A stretch of 64,000 nucleotides of DNA from DATEPR01 sp036491115 (GCA_036491115.1 DASXCQ010000031.1:62001-126000); one strand, 5' to 3'; positions 49,883 through 60,683 are shown, counted from the first letter of the stretch. The notes: generated by a model not told the origin, from the letters alone. A program made the numbers and translations.

Positions 49883-50878
49883 TCAGCGGCGAACCTCGCG
49901 CACCGCCACCGGGCGGTGCTCGTGTCGGGACAGTTCGCACGCTTCCGCGACATAGAACGCTTCCAGGGCGTCGACCACGGTGCACGGGCTCGGTACCCGG
50001 CCGGCGGCCACGTCGACGAAAACAGCCAACTCAGCCTGGTACGCCGACGCGAACCGCTCCAGGAACCCCGGATACGCCGGGCCGGTCGGCCACGTCACCC
50101 CGGGCTCGGCCGACCACAGCGGCACGCGCTCGTCCAACCCCGCCACCAGATCCCCGGAAGACCCCAACACTTCCAGCCGCACGTCGTACCCGGCCGCGTT
50201 GTACCGCGTCCCCGACACCAACCCCAGAGTCCCGTCGTCCAACGTCAACACGGCCGCCGCCGTGTCCACGTCCCCGGCGTCCCGGAAGAACGCAGCCCCC
50301 CGGTTGGCACCCACCGCATACACCTCCGTCACCGAACGCCCGGTGACCCACCGAATGGCGTCGAAGTCGTGCACGCCGCAGTCGCGGAAGAACCCGCCGG
50401 ACGTCGGAACGTAGGCGGCAGGTGGCGGTGCCGGGTCCATCGTCGTCGCGCGGACCGTGTGTACCCAGCCAAGCTCACCGGCCGCGACCGCGTCCCGCAC
50501 CGCCGTGTAGCCGACGTCGAACCGCCGCTGGAACCCGATCTGCACGGGCACATCCGACGACGCCAGCGCGGCAACGACCGCCAACGTGCCGGGCACGTCG
50601 GACGCGACCGGTTTCTCGCAGAACACCGGCACACCGGCCTCGACGGCCCGCAGGATCAGCTCGGGATGCGCCGACGTCGCCGCCGCGATCACCACGCCGT
50701 CCGGACCGGAGGCGAACAACGCGTCGACGTCGTCGGCGCACGACACGCCCAGCGCGGCAGCGGTCGACCGGGCACGGGACACGTCGGCGTCGGTGACGAC
50801 CACCGAGTCGACCAACGAGCGCAACGTCGCGGCATGGTGGGCGCCGATGCGCCCGGTGCCGACGAGTCCGAGCTTCAT
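49883..50878 (-). CDS. iolG: Inositol 2-dehydrogenase-like Gfo/Idh/MocA oxidoreductase
   Basis: A 331-residue oxidoreductase. LGLVGTGRIGAHHAATL is the NAD-binding motif, VFCEKPVASD the conserved EKP motif, and DCGVHDFDAIRWVTG the active-site region with the catalytic Asp and His. It would oxidise myo-inositol to scyllo-inosose, the first step of the pathway whose other genes are divergent (51453-58882). The ATG overlaps the stop of the upstream oxidase-like gene by 4 nt. A different cyclitol or sugar substrate is possible. Confidence 0.83.
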   Translation of the reverse strand: MKLGLVGTGRIGAHHAATLRSLVDSVVVTDADVSRARSTAAALGVSCADDVDALFASGPDGVVIAAATSAHPELILRAVEAGVPVFCEKPVASDVPGTLAVVAALASSDVPVQIGFQRRFDVGYTAVRDAVAAGELGWVHTVRATTMDPAPPPAAYVPTSGGFFRDCGVHDFDAIRWVTGRSVTEVYAVGANRGAAFFRDAGDVDTAAAVLTLDDGTLGLVSGTRYNAAGYDVRLEVLGSSGDLVAGLDERVPLWSAEPGVTWPTGPAYPGFLERFASAYQAELAVFVDVAAGRVPSPCTVVDALEAFYVAEACELSRHEHRPVAVREVRR

Positions 50879-51396
50879 CGAGCGAACCGCCAGCGGGTAG
50901 CGCCGCCGGGCTCGGTGGTCCCGACGCCCACCACGGTGTGGAAGGTGAACCGGTACACGTGCCAGGGCGGTGGACCGGCGCTGGGAGCGCTGAACGGCGC
51001 GGTCAGCGCGTCCTGGGCGACCTCGGCCGGCCAGCCGCCGGCCCGGTACCCGGCGGCGATCGCCTCCAGAGTGCCGGCGTCGGTCGTCCGCTCGGCCGTG
51101 CCGTCGAGCACCAGGTCGATCCCGGGCAGCCGCGCGGACAGCGTGCAGACCGGGTTGACCGCCAGGTCGCGTGCCTTGCGGGCGGCCGGGCTGCTGGTGA
51201 AGTACAGGTCGCCGGCCAGCCACTGCGGGCCGACTCCGGCCGCGTGCGGTGTGCCGTCCGGTCGGCAGGTGCCGAGGAAGTAGGTGACGTCGGCCGTCGG
51301 TTCGCCAGCGAGCCCGGCACGGGCCCGGCTCCAGTCCAGTGTCGCGTTGCCGTAGCGGTCCAGGTTCGTCGTCTCGGACGGTGCGAGATCGGTCAT
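50875..51396 (-). CDS. Pyridoxamine 5'-phosphate oxidase family protein
   Basis: A 173-residue split-barrel flavin-binding protein. TYFLGTCRPDGTPHAAGVGPQW and GDLYFTSSPAARKARDLAVNP are the FMN- or F420-binding strands of the PNPOx-like family. Many actinomycete members use F420 rather than FMN. The reaction is unknown. It is the first gene of a two-gene transcript with iolG, facing the iolE-like gene across 56 nt. Confidence 0.78.
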   Translation of the reverse strand: MTDLAPSETTNLDRYGNATLDWSRARAGLAGEPTADVTYFLGTCRPDGTPHAAGVGPQWLAGDLYFTSSPAARKARDLAVNPVCTLSARLPGIDLVLDGTAERTTDAGTLEAIAAGYRAGGWPAEVAQDALTAPFSAPSAGPPPWHVYRFTFHTVVGVGTTEPGGATRWRFAR

Positions 51397-51452
51397 GTCG
51401 ACTCACGTTATGGCACGCTCCACGATTGGGCGACACGGAGGAGGGCGGGACG

Positions 51453-52313
51453 ATGGTGACCGACCGGGTGGCTGGCGCACCGATCTCGTGGGGCGTGTGC
51501 GAGGTGCCCGGCTGGGGCCATCAGCTCGACCCCGCCAGAGTGCTCAGCGAGATGCGCCACGCCGGTCTGGTGGCCACGGAGTTCGGCCCGGACGGTTTCC
51601 TGCCGGCCGAACCGGATCGGAAGGCCGATCTCCTGGCCGAGTACGGGCTGGCCGCCGTCGGCGGTTTCGTCCCTGTGGTGCTGCACGAGCACGACCCCGT
51701 CCCCGGGATCACCGACGCACTGGCCGGTTTCACCGCTGCGCGCGCCACCACACTGGTCCTCGCGGCCGATACCGGCGGCACCGGTTACGACCAGCGCGTC
51801 GAACTGGACGACGCGGCCTGGCGGCGGCTGCTGGACACACTGGACCGGATCCGGGACGTGGCAGGCGAACGCGGCATCACCGCGACGCTGCACCCGCACG
51901 TGGGCACGGTCGTCGAGCGGGCGGAGGACGTGGCCCGCGTGCTCGACGGCTCGACCATCCCGCTGTGCCTGGACACCGGGCACCTGATGATCGGCGGCAC
52001 CGACCCGGCCGCGCTGGCCGCGCAGGTGCCCGACCGCATCGCGCACACCCACCTCAAGGATGTGGACGCCGAACTGGCCGACCGGGTGCGCAGCGGCGAC
52101 ATCGCCTACTCGGCGGCCGTCGCCGAGGGCATGTACCGGCCGCTGGGCGCGGGTGACGCCGGCATCGCGGCGATCATCGGTTCGCTGGAGGCCGCAGGCT
52201 ACGCCGGGTGGTACGTACTGGAACAGGACACCGTGCTGGCCGCCGAACCGCCGGCCGGCGACGGTCCACTGGCCGACGTGCTGGCCAGCGTGGCGTTCGT
52301 GACCGCGCTATGA
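51453..52313 (+). CDS. iolE: IolE-like inosose dehydratase (xylose-isomerase-like TIM barrel)
   Basis: A 286-residue TIM-barrel enzyme. It begins with APISWGVCEVPGWG, the conserved substrate-side motif, and has the metal ligands expected of the family in TLHPHVGT, LCLDTGHL and HTHLKDVD. In the inositol pathway IolE dehydrates scyllo-inosose. GGAGGAGGG lies 8 nt before the ATG. Its stop overlaps iolC by 4 nt. The family also contains epimerases, so the assignment leans on its neighbours. Confidence 0.82.
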   Translation: MVTDRVAGAPISWGVCEVPGWGHQLDPARVLSEMRHAGLVATEFGPDGFLPAEPDRKADLLAEYGLAAVGGFVPVVLHEHDPVPGITDALAGFTAARATTLVLAADTGGTGYDQRVELDDAAWRRLLDTLDRIRDVAGERGITATLHPHVGTVVERAEDVARVLDGSTIPLCLDTGHLMIGGTDPAALAAQVPDRIAHTHLKDVDAELADRVRSGDIAYSAAVAEGMYRPLGAGDAGIAAIIGSLEAAGYAGWYVLEQDTVLAAEPPAGDGPLADVLASVAFVTAL

Positions 52314-53260
52314 CGGCGTTCGACGTGCTCACCATGGGCCGGATCGGCGTGGACGTCTATCCGCTGCAGACCGGTGTGTCCCTGCGCGAGGTCACCACGT
52401 TCGGCAAGTACCTGGGCGGCAGCGCCACCAATGTCGCCGTGGCCGCGGCCCGCTACGGCAGGCGCAGCGCGGTGATCACCCGGACCGGCGCCGATCCGTT
52501 CGGCGAGTTCCTGCACGACGCCCTGCGCGGGTTCGGCGTGGACGACCGCTACGTCACCGGCGTCCCGGACCTGCCCACACCGGTGACGTTCTGCGAGATC
52601 TTCCCGCCGGACGACTTCCCCATCTACTTCTACCGGCGACCCAAGGCACCGGATCTGGAGATCGCCACCGAGGAACTGGACCTGCCGGCGATCCGCGACG
52701 CGCGCGTGTTCTGGATGACCGGCACCGGCCTGTGCGCCGAACCCAGCCGAACCGCGACCCTCGCCGCGCTCCAGGCGCGAGAACACAGGAACCTCACCGT
52801 CTTCGACCTCGACTACCGCGACGTGTTCTGGCAGTCCCGGACCGAGGCCCGCCGCTGGTACGGCGAGGCGCTCCGGTACGCGGGAGTCGCGGTGGGCAAC
52901 CTGGACGAGTGCGACACCGCCGTGGGCGAGACCGATCCCCGGCGGGCCGCGGCGGCGCTGCACGCGCACGGCGTCGACCTGGCCGTGGTGAAACAGGGCC
53001 CGAAGGGCGTACTGGCCAGCCAGGACGGGTGCACGGTCGAGGTGGCGCCGCTGGACGTCGAGGTGGTGAACGGGATCGGCGCCGGTGACGCGTTCGGCGG
53101 CGCGTTGTGTCACGGGCTGCTGGCCGGGTGGCCGCTGGAACGGACGCTGCGGTTCGCCAACGCGGCCGGTGCGCTGGTGGCGTCCCGGCTGGCCTGCGCG
53201 GACGCGATGCCGGACGCCGCCGAAGTGACAGCACTGCTGAACGGGCCATCTGTGCGATGA
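52310..53260 (+). CDS. iolC: 5-dehydro-2-deoxygluconokinase
   Basis: A 316-residue PfkB-family kinase. KYLGGSATNVAVAAARYGRRS is the PfkB N-terminal signature and NGIGAGDAFGGALCHGLL the C-terminal one with the catalytic base and anion hole. It phosphorylates 2-deoxy-5-keto-gluconate in inositol breakdown. The ATG overlaps the iolE-like stop by 4 nt; the stop adjoins the ABC binding-protein gene. Confidence 0.9.
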   Translation: MTAFDVLTMGRIGVDVYPLQTGVSLREVTTFGKYLGGSATNVAVAAARYGRRSAVITRTGADPFGEFLHDALRGFGVDDRYVTGVPDLPTPVTFCEIFPPDDFPIYFYRRPKAPDLEIATEELDLPAIRDARVFWMTGTGLCAEPSRTATLAALQAREHRNLTVFDLDYRDVFWQSRTEARRWYGEALRYAGVAVGNLDECDTAVGETDPRRAAAALHAHGVDLAVVKQGPKGVLASQDGCTVEVAPLDVEVVNGIGAGDAFGGALCHGLLAGWPLERTLRFANAAGALVASRLACADAMPDAAEVTALLNGPSVR

Positions 53261-53301
53261 TCAGCGCGATGTCGGGTTTGCGCACGTCCGAGAGGATGAC
53301 G

Positions 53302-54357
53302 ATGGTGGGCAAGAAGAAACTCCTGGTAGGACTGCTGGTCGTGCCCTTACTGGTGTTGTCGGCCTGCACCAGTGCGAACTCCGGCGGCCAGAGCAGGACC
53401 GCGGCCGGCGGCGGGGTGTGCCCGTACAAGTTCGCCCTGATCACCCACGGCGACAACGGAAACTTCTGGAGCGTCGTCTACAAGGGAGCGAAGAACGCGG
53501 CCGCCGATCTGGGCTGCACGCTGACCGAGACCTACGGCTCGCAGACGCAGGGCCAGGCGCAGCCGGACGACAACGCGGAGAACCAGCAGATCCAGAACGC
53601 GATCAACGCGCATGTGGACGGCATCGCGGTGTCCGACCACGACCCGTCGGTGATGAACTCGACCCTGGCCCAGGCCAGTCAGGCCGGCATCCCGGTCGTG
53701 CTGCTGAACGCGGGCTGCGACGACCAGGACATCGCCGCGGCCAAGGCGATCACCTGCGTCGGCCAGCCGGAGAACCTGGCAGGGCAGAAGGCGGGCCAGC
53801 GCTTCCAGCAGGAGAAGGCCACCAACGTGCTGTGCGTGATCCACCAGTCCGGCCAGAACCTGCTGGACCGCTGCAACGGCATCGCGCAGGCGCTGGGCGT
53901 CGGCAACACCTGCAAGACCGGGAACGCACCGGCCACCGGCCCGGCGTGCACCGAACTGATCCTGTCCACGCCGAACGCGGCGTCCAACCCGCAGCAGGCG
54001 ATCGGCCAGGTCAGCGCCTACCTCCAGGGTCACGCCGGGGTGAACGCGGTGATGACGCTGAACAACGCGATCGGCCAGGCACTGGTGGTGGCCAAGCCGG
54101 CGCACGTCAGGATCGCCACCTTCGACCTGGACTCCGACGTGCAGAACGACCTGCAGGCCAACCCGCCGACCATGGACTTCGCCGTGGACCAGCAGCAGTA
54201 CCTCCAGGGCTACCTGCCGATCAACTTCCTGTACCTGTACCGCAAGCACGAGGGCAACTCCGTCGGCGGCGGCACCACCGTGGCCAGCGGGCCGCTGCTG
54301 GTGGACCGGACCAACATCAAGAAGGTGGCGGCGGCGATCGCGGCGGGCGACGACTGA
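53302..54357 (+). CDS. Sugar-type ABC transporter substrate-binding lipoprotein
   Basis: A 351-residue CUT2-type binding protein. ATG 53302 is preferred: GAGAGG lies 6 nt upstream and the signal peptide VGKKKLLVGLLVVPLLVLSAC then starts correctly, ending in a lipobox cysteine. Earlier in-frame ATGs (53257, 53296) are possible. FALITHGDNGNFWSVVYKGA is the start of the first lobe of ribose-type binding proteins. It most likely binds myo-inositol, since it is embedded in the iol genes. The permease follows after 1 nt. Confidence 0.85.
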   Translation: MVGKKKLLVGLLVVPLLVLSACTSANSGGQSRTAAGGGVCPYKFALITHGDNGNFWSVVYKGAKNAAADLGCTLTETYGSQTQGQAQPDDNAENQQIQNAINAHVDGIAVSDHDPSVMNSTLAQASQAGIPVVLLNAGCDDQDIAAAKAITCVGQPENLAGQKAGQRFQQEKATNVLCVIHQSGQNLLDRCNGIAQALGVGNTCKTGNAPATGPACTELILSTPNAASNPQQAIGQVSAYLQGHAGVNAVMTLNNAIGQALVVAKPAHVRIATFDLDSDVQNDLQANPPTMDFAVDQQQYLQGYLPINFLYLYRKHEGNSVGGGTTVASGPLLVDRTNIKKVAAAIAAGDD

Positions 54358-54358
54358 C

Positions 54359-55443
54359 ATGACCGCGCACCCCACCCCGGTCGCGGCGAGCGTGCCGCCC
54401 GCGGGGCCCGACGAGCGGCTGGCCACGACCAGCAGGCTCACCAGGGCCCTGCGGCGGCCCGCGCTCGGCGCGCTGCTGGGCGCCGTCGTGATCTTCGTGG
54501 TGTTCTCGCTGACCGACCAGCAGCACCTGTGGCTGACCCAGACCGGTTTCCAGTCGTGGGCCCAGCAGGCGTCGTTCTACGGGATCATGGCCGTGCCGGT
54601 GGGTCTGCTGATGATCGGTGGCGAGTTCGACCTGTCCACCGGCGGCATGACCGGCTTCACCGCGATCATCACGGCCCTGCTGGTCGGCCAGGCGCACTGG
54701 AACGCGTGGGCGGCCATCGTGGTCACGTTCGCGGTGGCCGCGCTGATCGGCCTGGTCAACGGCCTCGTGGTGGTGAAGTCGAAGCTGCCCAGCTTCATCG
54801 TGACGCTGGCGACCTACTTCGTGGTGCGCGGCCTGTCCATCGGTGGCGTGCTGCTGGTCAACCACGGCAGCACGAACGTCGGCATCAGCGGCACCGAACA
54901 CCCGGGGCTGGCCAGCGCCAAGGCGGTGTTCGGCAGCACGTTCGCCGGCAATCCGGGACTGGCCAACGGCTACTCGACGGAGATCCTGTGGTTCGTCGCG
55001 GTGACGCTGGTGGCGGTGTGGGTGCTGGCCAGGACCACGTACGGCAACTGGATCTTCGCGTCCGGCGGTGACGAGGTCGCGGCCCGCAACGTCGGTGTTC
55101 CGGTGGCGCGCACCAAGATCTCGCTGTTCGTGACCACGTCGATGGCGTCGGCGCTGGTCGGCGTCATCTCGTTCACGCAGACCTCGAACGCGGTGTCCGA
55201 ACAGGGCGTGGGCAACGAGTTCTACTACATCATCGCGGCCGTGGTGGGCGGTTGCCTGCTCACCGGCGGCTACGGTTCGGTGGTCGGCGCGGCGCTGGGC
55301 GCCTGCATCATCGGCATGGCGTTCCAGGGCGTCATCTACTCCGGCTGGGACAGCTCGTGGGACTTCACGTTCGTGGGCGCGATCCTGTTCCTCGCGGTCG
55401 GCGTGAACACGCTCATCTACCGGCGGGCGACGAGGGCGCGACG

Positions 55444-55447
<4 letters not shown>
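54359..55447 (+). CDS. Sugar-type ABC transporter permease
   Basis: A 362-residue CUT2/RbsC-like permease with about ten helices. VPVGLLMIGGEFDLSTGGMTG contains the EFDLS motif of this family, LPSFIVTLATYFVVRGLS the central helix signature, and GGDEVAARNVGVPVARTK the cytoplasmic loop. It forms the channel for the putative inositol importer. The start is 1 nt after the binding-protein stop and its stop overlaps the ATPase gene by 4 nt. Confidence 0.9.
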
Positions 55448-56258
<811 letters not shown>

Positions 56259-56262
<4 letters not shown>

Positions 56263-57050
56263 TCGCGGTGACCCCGGAGTCGGCGGGCTGGCGGTTCAGC
56301 GGGCTGGCGGTGGTGGACCTGCCGCCCGGCGGTGTCCATGAATGGGACACCGGCGCCGCCGAGACGCTGGTGCTGCCGCTGTCCGGTGGTGGCGTCGTGT
56401 CCTGTGTGGATGGTGAGTTCACGTTGACCGGCCGGCCGCACGTGTTCGGCGGGCCCTCGGACTTCGCCTACCTGCCAACGGAAACCCACGCCCGGATCGA
56501 GTCGGCGAGCGGTGGGCGGTTCGCGCTGCCGTCGGCTCGGGCCGGGCGGCGGCTGACCGCCCGCTACGGCCCGGCGACCGAGGTTCCCGTCGAGCTGCGC
56601 GGTGCCGGGCAGGCCAGTCGCGAGGTGCACAATCTCTGCACGCCGGAGACGTTCGACGCCGACCGGCTGATGGTCGTCGAGGTGCTCACGCCGGGTGGCA
56701 ACTGGTCGTCCTATCCCCCGCACAAGCACGACGAGCACACCGACGTCGAGCGCCCGCTGGAGGAGATCTACTACTTCGAGATCGCCGGCCACGGCATGGG
56801 CTACCAGCGGGTCTACGGCGGTGACATGGACGTCCTGGCCGAGGTGCGCAGCGGTGACGTGGTGCTGATCCCGCACGGCTACCACGGCCCGTCGATGGCG
56901 CCGCCCGGCTACGACATGTACTACCTCAACGTGATGGCCGGGCCGGCGCGCGAGTGGCTGTTCACCGACGATCCGGCGCACGGCTGGATCCGCGACACGT
57001 GGGCGGGCGCGCACCTCGATCCGCGGCTGCCGTTCCGGAGCGGCCGATGA
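56259..57050 (+). CDS. iolB: 5-deoxy-glucuronate isomerase
   Basis: A 263-residue double-cupin isomerase. The metal-binding segment is SSYPPHKHDEHTDVERPLEEIYYFE (in halves), with the histidines and glutamate of IolB, followed by VLIPHGYHGPSMAPPGY. It converts 5-deoxy-glucuronate to 2-deoxy-5-keto-gluconate. It starts with GTG overlapping the ATPase stop and is coupled to iolD by a 4-nt overlap. Confidence 0.92.
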
Positions 57051-58882
57051 GGCTGACCACGGCACAGGCACTGGTCCGCTGGCTGGTGGCGCAGCGCTCG
57101 GAGTTGCTGGACGGGACCGAGGCGCCGCTGTTCCCCGCCGCGTTCGCCATCTTCGGCCACGGCAACGTGCTCGGCCTGGGCACCGCGCTCACCGAGTACG
57201 CGGACGAGTTGCCGGTGTGGCGCGGGCAGAACGAGCAGGGCATGGCGCTGGCCGCCGTCGGCTACGCCAAGGCCACCCACCGCAGGCAGGTCGGCGTGGT
57301 GACCTCGTCGATCGGTCCGGGCGCGCTGAACCTGGTCACCGCGGCCGGTGTCGCGCACGCCAACCGGCTGCCGCTGCTCCTGCTGCCCGGTGACACCTTC
57401 GCCGGCCGCGCGCCGGATCCGGTGTTGCAGCAGGTGGAACACTTCGGCGACCCCGGCGGCACGGTCAACGACGCGTTCCGCGCGGTGAGCCGCTACTTCG
57501 ACCGGATCACCCGGCCCGAACAGCTGCCGGCCACCCTCCCCCAGGTCGCCCGCGTGCTCACCGACCCGGCCGACTGCGGCCCGGTGGTGCTGGCACTGCC
57601 GCAGGACGTGCAGGTGCAGGAGTTCGACTTCCCGGACGCCCTGTTCGATCCGGTGACGCACCGGGTGTTCCGGCCGCGACCGGACCGTTCCGCACTGGCC
57701 GACGCGGCATCGGTGCTGCGCTCGTCCCGCCAGCCGCTGCTGGTGCTCGGCGGCGGTGTGCGCTACTCGGGCGCGACCGCCGAGGCGCTGGATCTGGCTG
57801 TCCGGCACGGCATCCCGGTCACCGAGACCACGGCCGGCCGCACGCTGGTCCGGCACGACCACCCGCTGCACGCCGGCCCGCTGGGCATCACCGGTTCCCG
57901 CTCCGCCAACACGCTGGCCGCTCAGGCCGACGTGGTGCTGGCGGTCGGCACCCGGTTACAGGACTTCACCACGGCGTCGTGGACGGTGTTCGCGCCCGAC
58001 GTGCGGATCGTCGCGGTGAACGCGGCCCGGTTCGACGCGGTGAAGCACGGTTCGCTGTCCGTGGTCGGCGACGCCCGCGAGTGCCTCACCGAACTGGAGG
58101 CGTCGCTGGGCAACTGGCAGGCGGACGCCCGCTGGACTGGAAGTGCCGAAGTGGAGCGCTCCACCTGGGATGCGCATGTTGACGGCCTCCGCACCGCGAT
58201 CGGCATGCCGACGTATGCGGGCGTGGTGGGTGTGGTGAACGACCTGTCCGGCCCGGAGGACTACGTGCTGACCGCGTCCGGCGGTCTGCCCGGCGAGCTG
58301 ATCGGCGGCTGGCGGGCCACCGGCGGCGAGCCGACGATGGATGTCGAGTACGGCTTCTCCTGCATGGGATACGAACTGGCCGGTGCGTGGGGTGCCGCGC
58401 TGGCCCGGCGTGGGCGCGGTGTGGTGACCACGTTGCTGGGCGACGGCTCCTACCTGATGGCCAACTCCGAGCTGTTCTCGGCCGCGTTCGCCGGCCACGG
58501 CTTCGTCGCGGTGGTGTGCGACAACGACGGTTTCGCGGTGATCGCCCGATTGCAGGAAGGCCAGGGCGGCAAGGCGTTCCACAACATGTTCACCGATGTC
58601 CGGTCCGAACGCGACGCTCCGCCGAGGGTGGACTTCGCCGCCCACGCCGCCGCCCTCGGCTGCGCCGTGTTCACGGTGGACGATCAGGCCGGGCTGGCCG
58701 ACGCCTACCGTGACGCGCGGGACGCGGCATCCGGCCGGCCGGCGGTGGTCTTGGTGCGCACCGATCCGGCCGCGTGGACCGAGGCCGGGGCCTGGTGGGA
58801 GGTCGGCGTGCCGGCCGATCTGGCCGGTCGAGCCGAGTACGAGCGCGGCAAGATCCACCAGGTGCGCTACCTGAACGGCTGA
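57047..58882 (+). CDS. iolD: 3D-(3,5/4)-trihydroxycyclohexane-1,2-dione hydrolase
   Basis: A 611-residue thiamine-diphosphate enzyme. The catalytic glutamate lies in WRGQNEQGMALAAVGYAK, the central domain contains PLLVLGGGVRYSGA, and the ThDP/Mg motif is GDGSYLM followed by NDGF. The length fits IolD. It opens the cyclohexane ring in inositol catabolism. No iolA or iolJ lies in the window, so the final steps are encoded elsewhere. It is followed by a DUF2891 gene after 17 nt. Confidence 0.92.
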   Translation: MRLTTAQALVRWLVAQRSELLDGTEAPLFPAAFAIFGHGNVLGLGTALTEYADELPVWRGQNEQGMALAAVGYAKATHRRQVGVVTSSIGPGALNLVTAAGVAHANRLPLLLLPGDTFAGRAPDPVLQQVEHFGDPGGTVNDAFRAVSRYFDRITRPEQLPATLPQVARVLTDPADCGPVVLALPQDVQVQEFDFPDALFDPVTHRVFRPRPDRSALADAASVLRSSRQPLLVLGGGVRYSGATAEALDLAVRHGIPVTETTAGRTLVRHDHPLHAGPLGITGSRSANTLAAQADVVLAVGTRLQDFTTASWTVFAPDVRIVAVNAARFDAVKHGSLSVVGDARECLTELEASLGNWQADARWTGSAEVERSTWDAHVDGLRTAIGMPTYAGVVGVVNDLSGPEDYVLTASGGLPGELIGGWRATGGEPTMDVEYGFSCMGYELAGAWGAALARRGRGVVTTLLGDGSYLMANSELFSAAFAGHGFVAVVCDNDGFAVIARLQEGQGGKAFHNMFTDVRSERDAPPRVDFAAHAAALGCAVFTVDDQAGLADAYRDARDAASGRPAVVLVRTDPAAWTEAGAWWEVGVPADLAGRAEYERGKIHQVRYLNG

Positions 58883-58899
58883 CAGCCGGAGGAGGCTTC

Positions 58900-59916
58900 G
58901 TGACCGGGCGGTGGGACGTACTGCGCGAGCGGGCGGCCGAGTTCGCGAACGTGACGCTGACCAACATCGAGCGGGAGTTCCCGAACCACCTGGTCGCGCT
59001 GACCCGCCGACCGGGCGATCTGCCGCACCGGCCCCGCGATGTCCATCCGGCGTTCTTCGGCTGCTTCGACTGGCACTCCTGTGTGCAGATGCACTGGCTG
59101 CTGGTACGCCTGCTCCGGACCGTCCCGGACGCGGTGCCCGAGGCCGACATCCGTGCGGCACTGCACCGGCACCTGACCGCGGCCGCGCTGGCCACCGAAA
59201 CGGAGACCTTCCGCGACCGGGGTGGCCTGCTGCGGCCCTACGGCTGGGGTTGGACGCTGACCTTGATCCACGAACTGGTCACGTGGGACGACCCGGACGC
59301 CACGCTGTGGGCAGCGAACACGCGCCCGTTCGGCGACGCCGTCGTCGAGGCATTCCTGGCCTGGCTGCCCAACGCCACCTACCCGATCCGCGTCGGCGTG
59401 CACGAGAACAGCGCGTTCGGCGTCTCCCGCGCGCTGGCCCACGCCCGGTGGCGGGCGGCCGAGGGCGGTCCAGCACTGCTGGACGCGCTGACCTCGGCCG
59501 CCCACCGCTGGTTCGCCGACGACGCCGACTACCCGGCGAGCTGGGAGCCCAGCGGGGCCGACTTCCTGTCCCCCGCGCTGTGCGAAGCCGAGTTGATGGC
59601 GAACCTGTTGCCGGACAACGAGTTCGTCCCATGGCTGGACCGGTTCCTGCCGGCGATCCCGGCCGCGCTGACCACGCCCGCCGTGGTGTCCGACGACAGC
59701 GACGGCCAGATCGCCCACCTGCACGGCCTGAACCTCAGCCGCGCGTGGTGCTGGCACCGGCTCGCCGACAGCCTCCCGCCGGACGACCCCAGAGTGCCGG
59801 CGATGCGGACCATCGCCGACGACCACGCGCTGCCCGAGCTGGACGAGGTCGGCGGCGGTATGTACGAGCTCGAACACTGGCTCGCCTGCTACGCGGTGCT
59901 CTACCTGAGCGGCTGA
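58900..59916 (+). CDS. DUF2891 family protein
   Basis: A 338-residue soluble protein of the DUF2891 family (PF11199). HPAFFGCFDWHSCVQMHWLL is the family hallmark, with LLRPYGWGWTLTLIHEL and HENSAFGVSRAL also conserved. The helical repeats suggest an alpha/alpha-barrel, as in glycoside-processing enzymes, but no activity is established. The GTG start follows GGAGGAGG with 5 nt spacing. Its place at the end of the iol operon suggests a role in sugar or cyclitol metabolism. Confidence 0.82.
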   Translation: MTGRWDVLRERAAEFANVTLTNIEREFPNHLVALTRRPGDLPHRPRDVHPAFFGCFDWHSCVQMHWLLVRLLRTVPDAVPEADIRAALHRHLTAAALATETETFRDRGGLLRPYGWGWTLTLIHELVTWDDPDATLWAANTRPFGDAVVEAFLAWLPNATYPIRVGVHENSAFGVSRALAHARWRAAEGGPALLDALTSAAHRWFADDADYPASWEPSGADFLSPALCEAELMANLLPDNEFVPWLDRFLPAIPAALTTPAVVSDDSDGQIAHLHGLNLSRAWCWHRLADSLPPDDPRVPAMRTIADDHALPELDEVGGGMYELEHWLACYAVLYLSG

Positions 59917-59921
59917 CCGCG

Positions 59922-60224
59922 TCACCACTGGGTGGATGGCGGCCACGGCGTCGGGCCGAGCGGGAACGCCTCGATCTCCGCGATCCGCATGACGTCGCTG
60001 AGCCGCAGGCCGAGCACCGCGCACACCATGATGAGCTGGTGGACGCTGGGCTCCCGACGGGCCAGCTCCAGCCGGCAGATCACCGACGCGGACAGGTTGA
60101 GCCGCTCCGCGATGTCGGACAGGAACCAGCCCTTGCCCTGCCGCGCCGCCCGCACCTGCGCGCCGACCGAGGCCAGCATCGCCGCGATGCCGGCGTCGTC
60201 CAGGGGTCGTTCGAAATCGCCCAC
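59922..60224 (-). CDS. Small XRE-family regulator
   Basis: A 100-residue protein starting at GTG 60224. The HTH is the stretch WFLSDIAERLNLSASVICRLE followed by ARREPSVHQLIMVCAVLGL. It has no effector domain. It is the last gene of a minus-strand trio (60604, 60443, 60224) with overlaps or 6-nt gaps, divergent from the WhiJ-like regulator at 60758. It ends 5 nt from the convergent DUF2891 stop. Confidence 0.78.
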   Translation of the reverse strand: MGDFERPLDDAGIAAMLASVGAQVRAARQGKGWFLSDIAERLNLSASVICRLELARREPSVHQLIMVCAVLGLRLSDVMRIAEIEAFPLGPTPWPPSTQW

Positions 60225-60230
60225 GTCTCG

Positions 60231-60443
60231 TCACTCCGTTCGAGTTCGGTTTGCGGTGTCCCGCAGGTCCTGCGCCAGCTCGTGGGCGCTGTCGGTGGTG
60301 AGTCGTACGGTGTCGGCCGGGGTGATCAACAGCACCGTGCGCCGGTCGTCGGTCAGGGCGAGCACGACCCGCTTGGGCTGGCCGAACAGGTCGGCGCACG
60401 GCACGATCCAGCGTTCCCGGTAACCGCTGGTGTCGTGGCTCAC
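60231..60443 (-). CDS. Small conserved-type protein of 70 residues
   Basis: Starts at GTG 60443 (GGAG upstream) and reads RERWIVPCADLFGQPKRVV and VLLITPADTVRLT, a short beta-rich domain, then a helix. No family was recognised. It overlaps the upstream 54-residue gene by 4 nt and is 6 nt before the XRE gene, so it is probably expressed with both. In actinomycetes small proteins next to XRE regulators often act as partners or antagonists, but that is speculation here. Confidence 0.5.
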   Translation of the reverse strand: MSHDTSGYRERWIVPCADLFGQPKRVVLALTDDRRTVLLITPADTVRLTTDSAHELAQDLRDTANRTRTE

Positions 60444-60604
60444 CGGAGGCTCCGCTGCCGCCGGACCCAGCGCCGCAGTTGCCGGTGGCGCACGCGGTCC
60501 CGCAGCCGGGCGACCGCGGGGTCGCTGGGCAGCAGGTAGGCCGCCGGTGGCAGGCACAGGGTGATCACCACGAGGTAGACCACCGATGCCGGATCGGTCA
60601 GCAC
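60440..60604 (-). CDS. Small single-helix membrane protein
   Basis: A 54-residue protein from GTG 60604. One hydrophobic helix (ASVVYLVVITLCLPPAAYLL) is followed by a strongly basic tail (RLRDRVRHRQLRRWVRRQRS), which predicts a C-in orientation. It overlaps the next gene by 4 nt. The function is unknown; the small size makes the call tentative. Confidence 0.45.
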   Translation of the reverse strand: MLTDPASVVYLVVITLCLPPAAYLLPSDPAVARLRDRVRHRQLRRWVRRQRSLR

Positions 60605-60683
60605 GGCCGGTCCCGGTCGGCGCTCGCTGCATGGTGTGGCATGATTCCCCCGTGTATTTCGGACTGATATCGACCCGCATCGT